Of a stretch of 34,575 nucleotides of DNA, positions 34,548 to 34,575 are shown in pieces. This stretch comes from an uncultured Bacteroidales bacterium. GTDB taxonomy: Bacteria; Bacteroidota; Bacteroidia; Bacteroidales; WCHB1-69. Each line of letters opens with the position of its first letter. The first letter of the stretch is position 1. The notes under the pieces were generated by a model, which did not search any database, was not told the DNA's origin, and was given only the letters and a program-made list of their open reading frames with translations. The DNA is taken from positions 1 through 34,575 of the forward strand of contig CALECM010000044.1 in the NCBI GenBank assembly GCA_937949745.1, read 5' to 3'. The position numbers and the translations under genes were made by a program.

Positions 34548-34555
34548 CAAAAATA
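34548..34555 (-). promoter_or_regulatory. -7 promoter element TATTTTTG for parE
   Basis: Minus-strand TATTTTTGCAT matches TAnnTTTG, 32 nt upstream of the ATG at 34516. The -33 region falls at the window edge. Confidence 0.55.
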
Positions 34556-34575
34556 CGAGAAAATTAGCGAAAAGT

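Overview
The window looks like chromosomal DNA of a Bacteroidota bacterium, most likely of the order Bacteroidales. The evidence is a type IX secretion (T9SS) C-terminal sorting domain, SprB-type and Ig_7-type adhesin repeats, and protein families typical of the phylum (DUF4221, a YqaA-type DedA protein, an RhlE-like helicase next to a cold-shock protein). Gene starts are A-rich with few Shine-Dalgarno sequences, and many intergenic gaps carry the Bacteroidota -7 promoter element TAnnTTTG, here usually TAT(C/T)TTTGC. I cannot name a genus. No rRNA, tRNA, CRISPR array or insertion sequence was seen.

Region 1 (1-11.9 kb, + strand) is a surface-adhesin locus. A giant repeat protein, cut by the window's left edge, carries a 336-residue four-module super-repeat, four Ig_7-like repeats and a C-terminal dockerin-like pair of calcium loops, but no visible T9SS sorting domain. 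25 bp later comes a 1930-residue protein with a signal peptide, an N-terminal domain that resembles a cohesin, five Ig_7-like repeats, two PKD domains, an Ig domain and a T9SS type-A sorting domain. A beta-barrel/OmpA-family protein follows, then a strong terminator. My best hypothesis for an undescribed system is that the dockerin-like tail of the first protein docks on the cohesin-like head of the second, giving a two-part surface adhesin.

Region 2 (11.9-14.2 kb, +) is a tightly overlapping three-gene operon of putative lipoproteins: a small Cys-containing protein, a DUF4221-like protein and a CxxC thioredoxin-like protein. A 14-bp perfect hairpin lies at the start of the second gene. Region 3 (14.2-16.9 kb, -) gathers RNA-handling genes: an RRM protein, a DEAD-box helicase and a cold-shock-domain protein, with a DedA-like membrane protein between.

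Region 4 (17.3-23.5 kb, +) encodes a complete tripartite ABC exporter: TolC-like outer-membrane channel, lipoprotein membrane-fusion protein, two separate ATPases (YbhF split in two) and two ABC-2 permeases (YbhS/YbhR-like). The gap after it (23.5-23.96 kb) holds an imperfect inverted repeat, a promoter and the apparent 3' remnant of a lost gene.

Region 5 (24-34.5 kb) is mixed: a DUF1062 zinc-ribbon protein, a DEDDh exonuclease, a secreted two-lobed retropepsin-like protein, a family-2 glycosyltransferase, an aldo/keto reductase, a TMEM175-like channel, purD, an OmpR-type response regulator with its histidine kinase, and parE.
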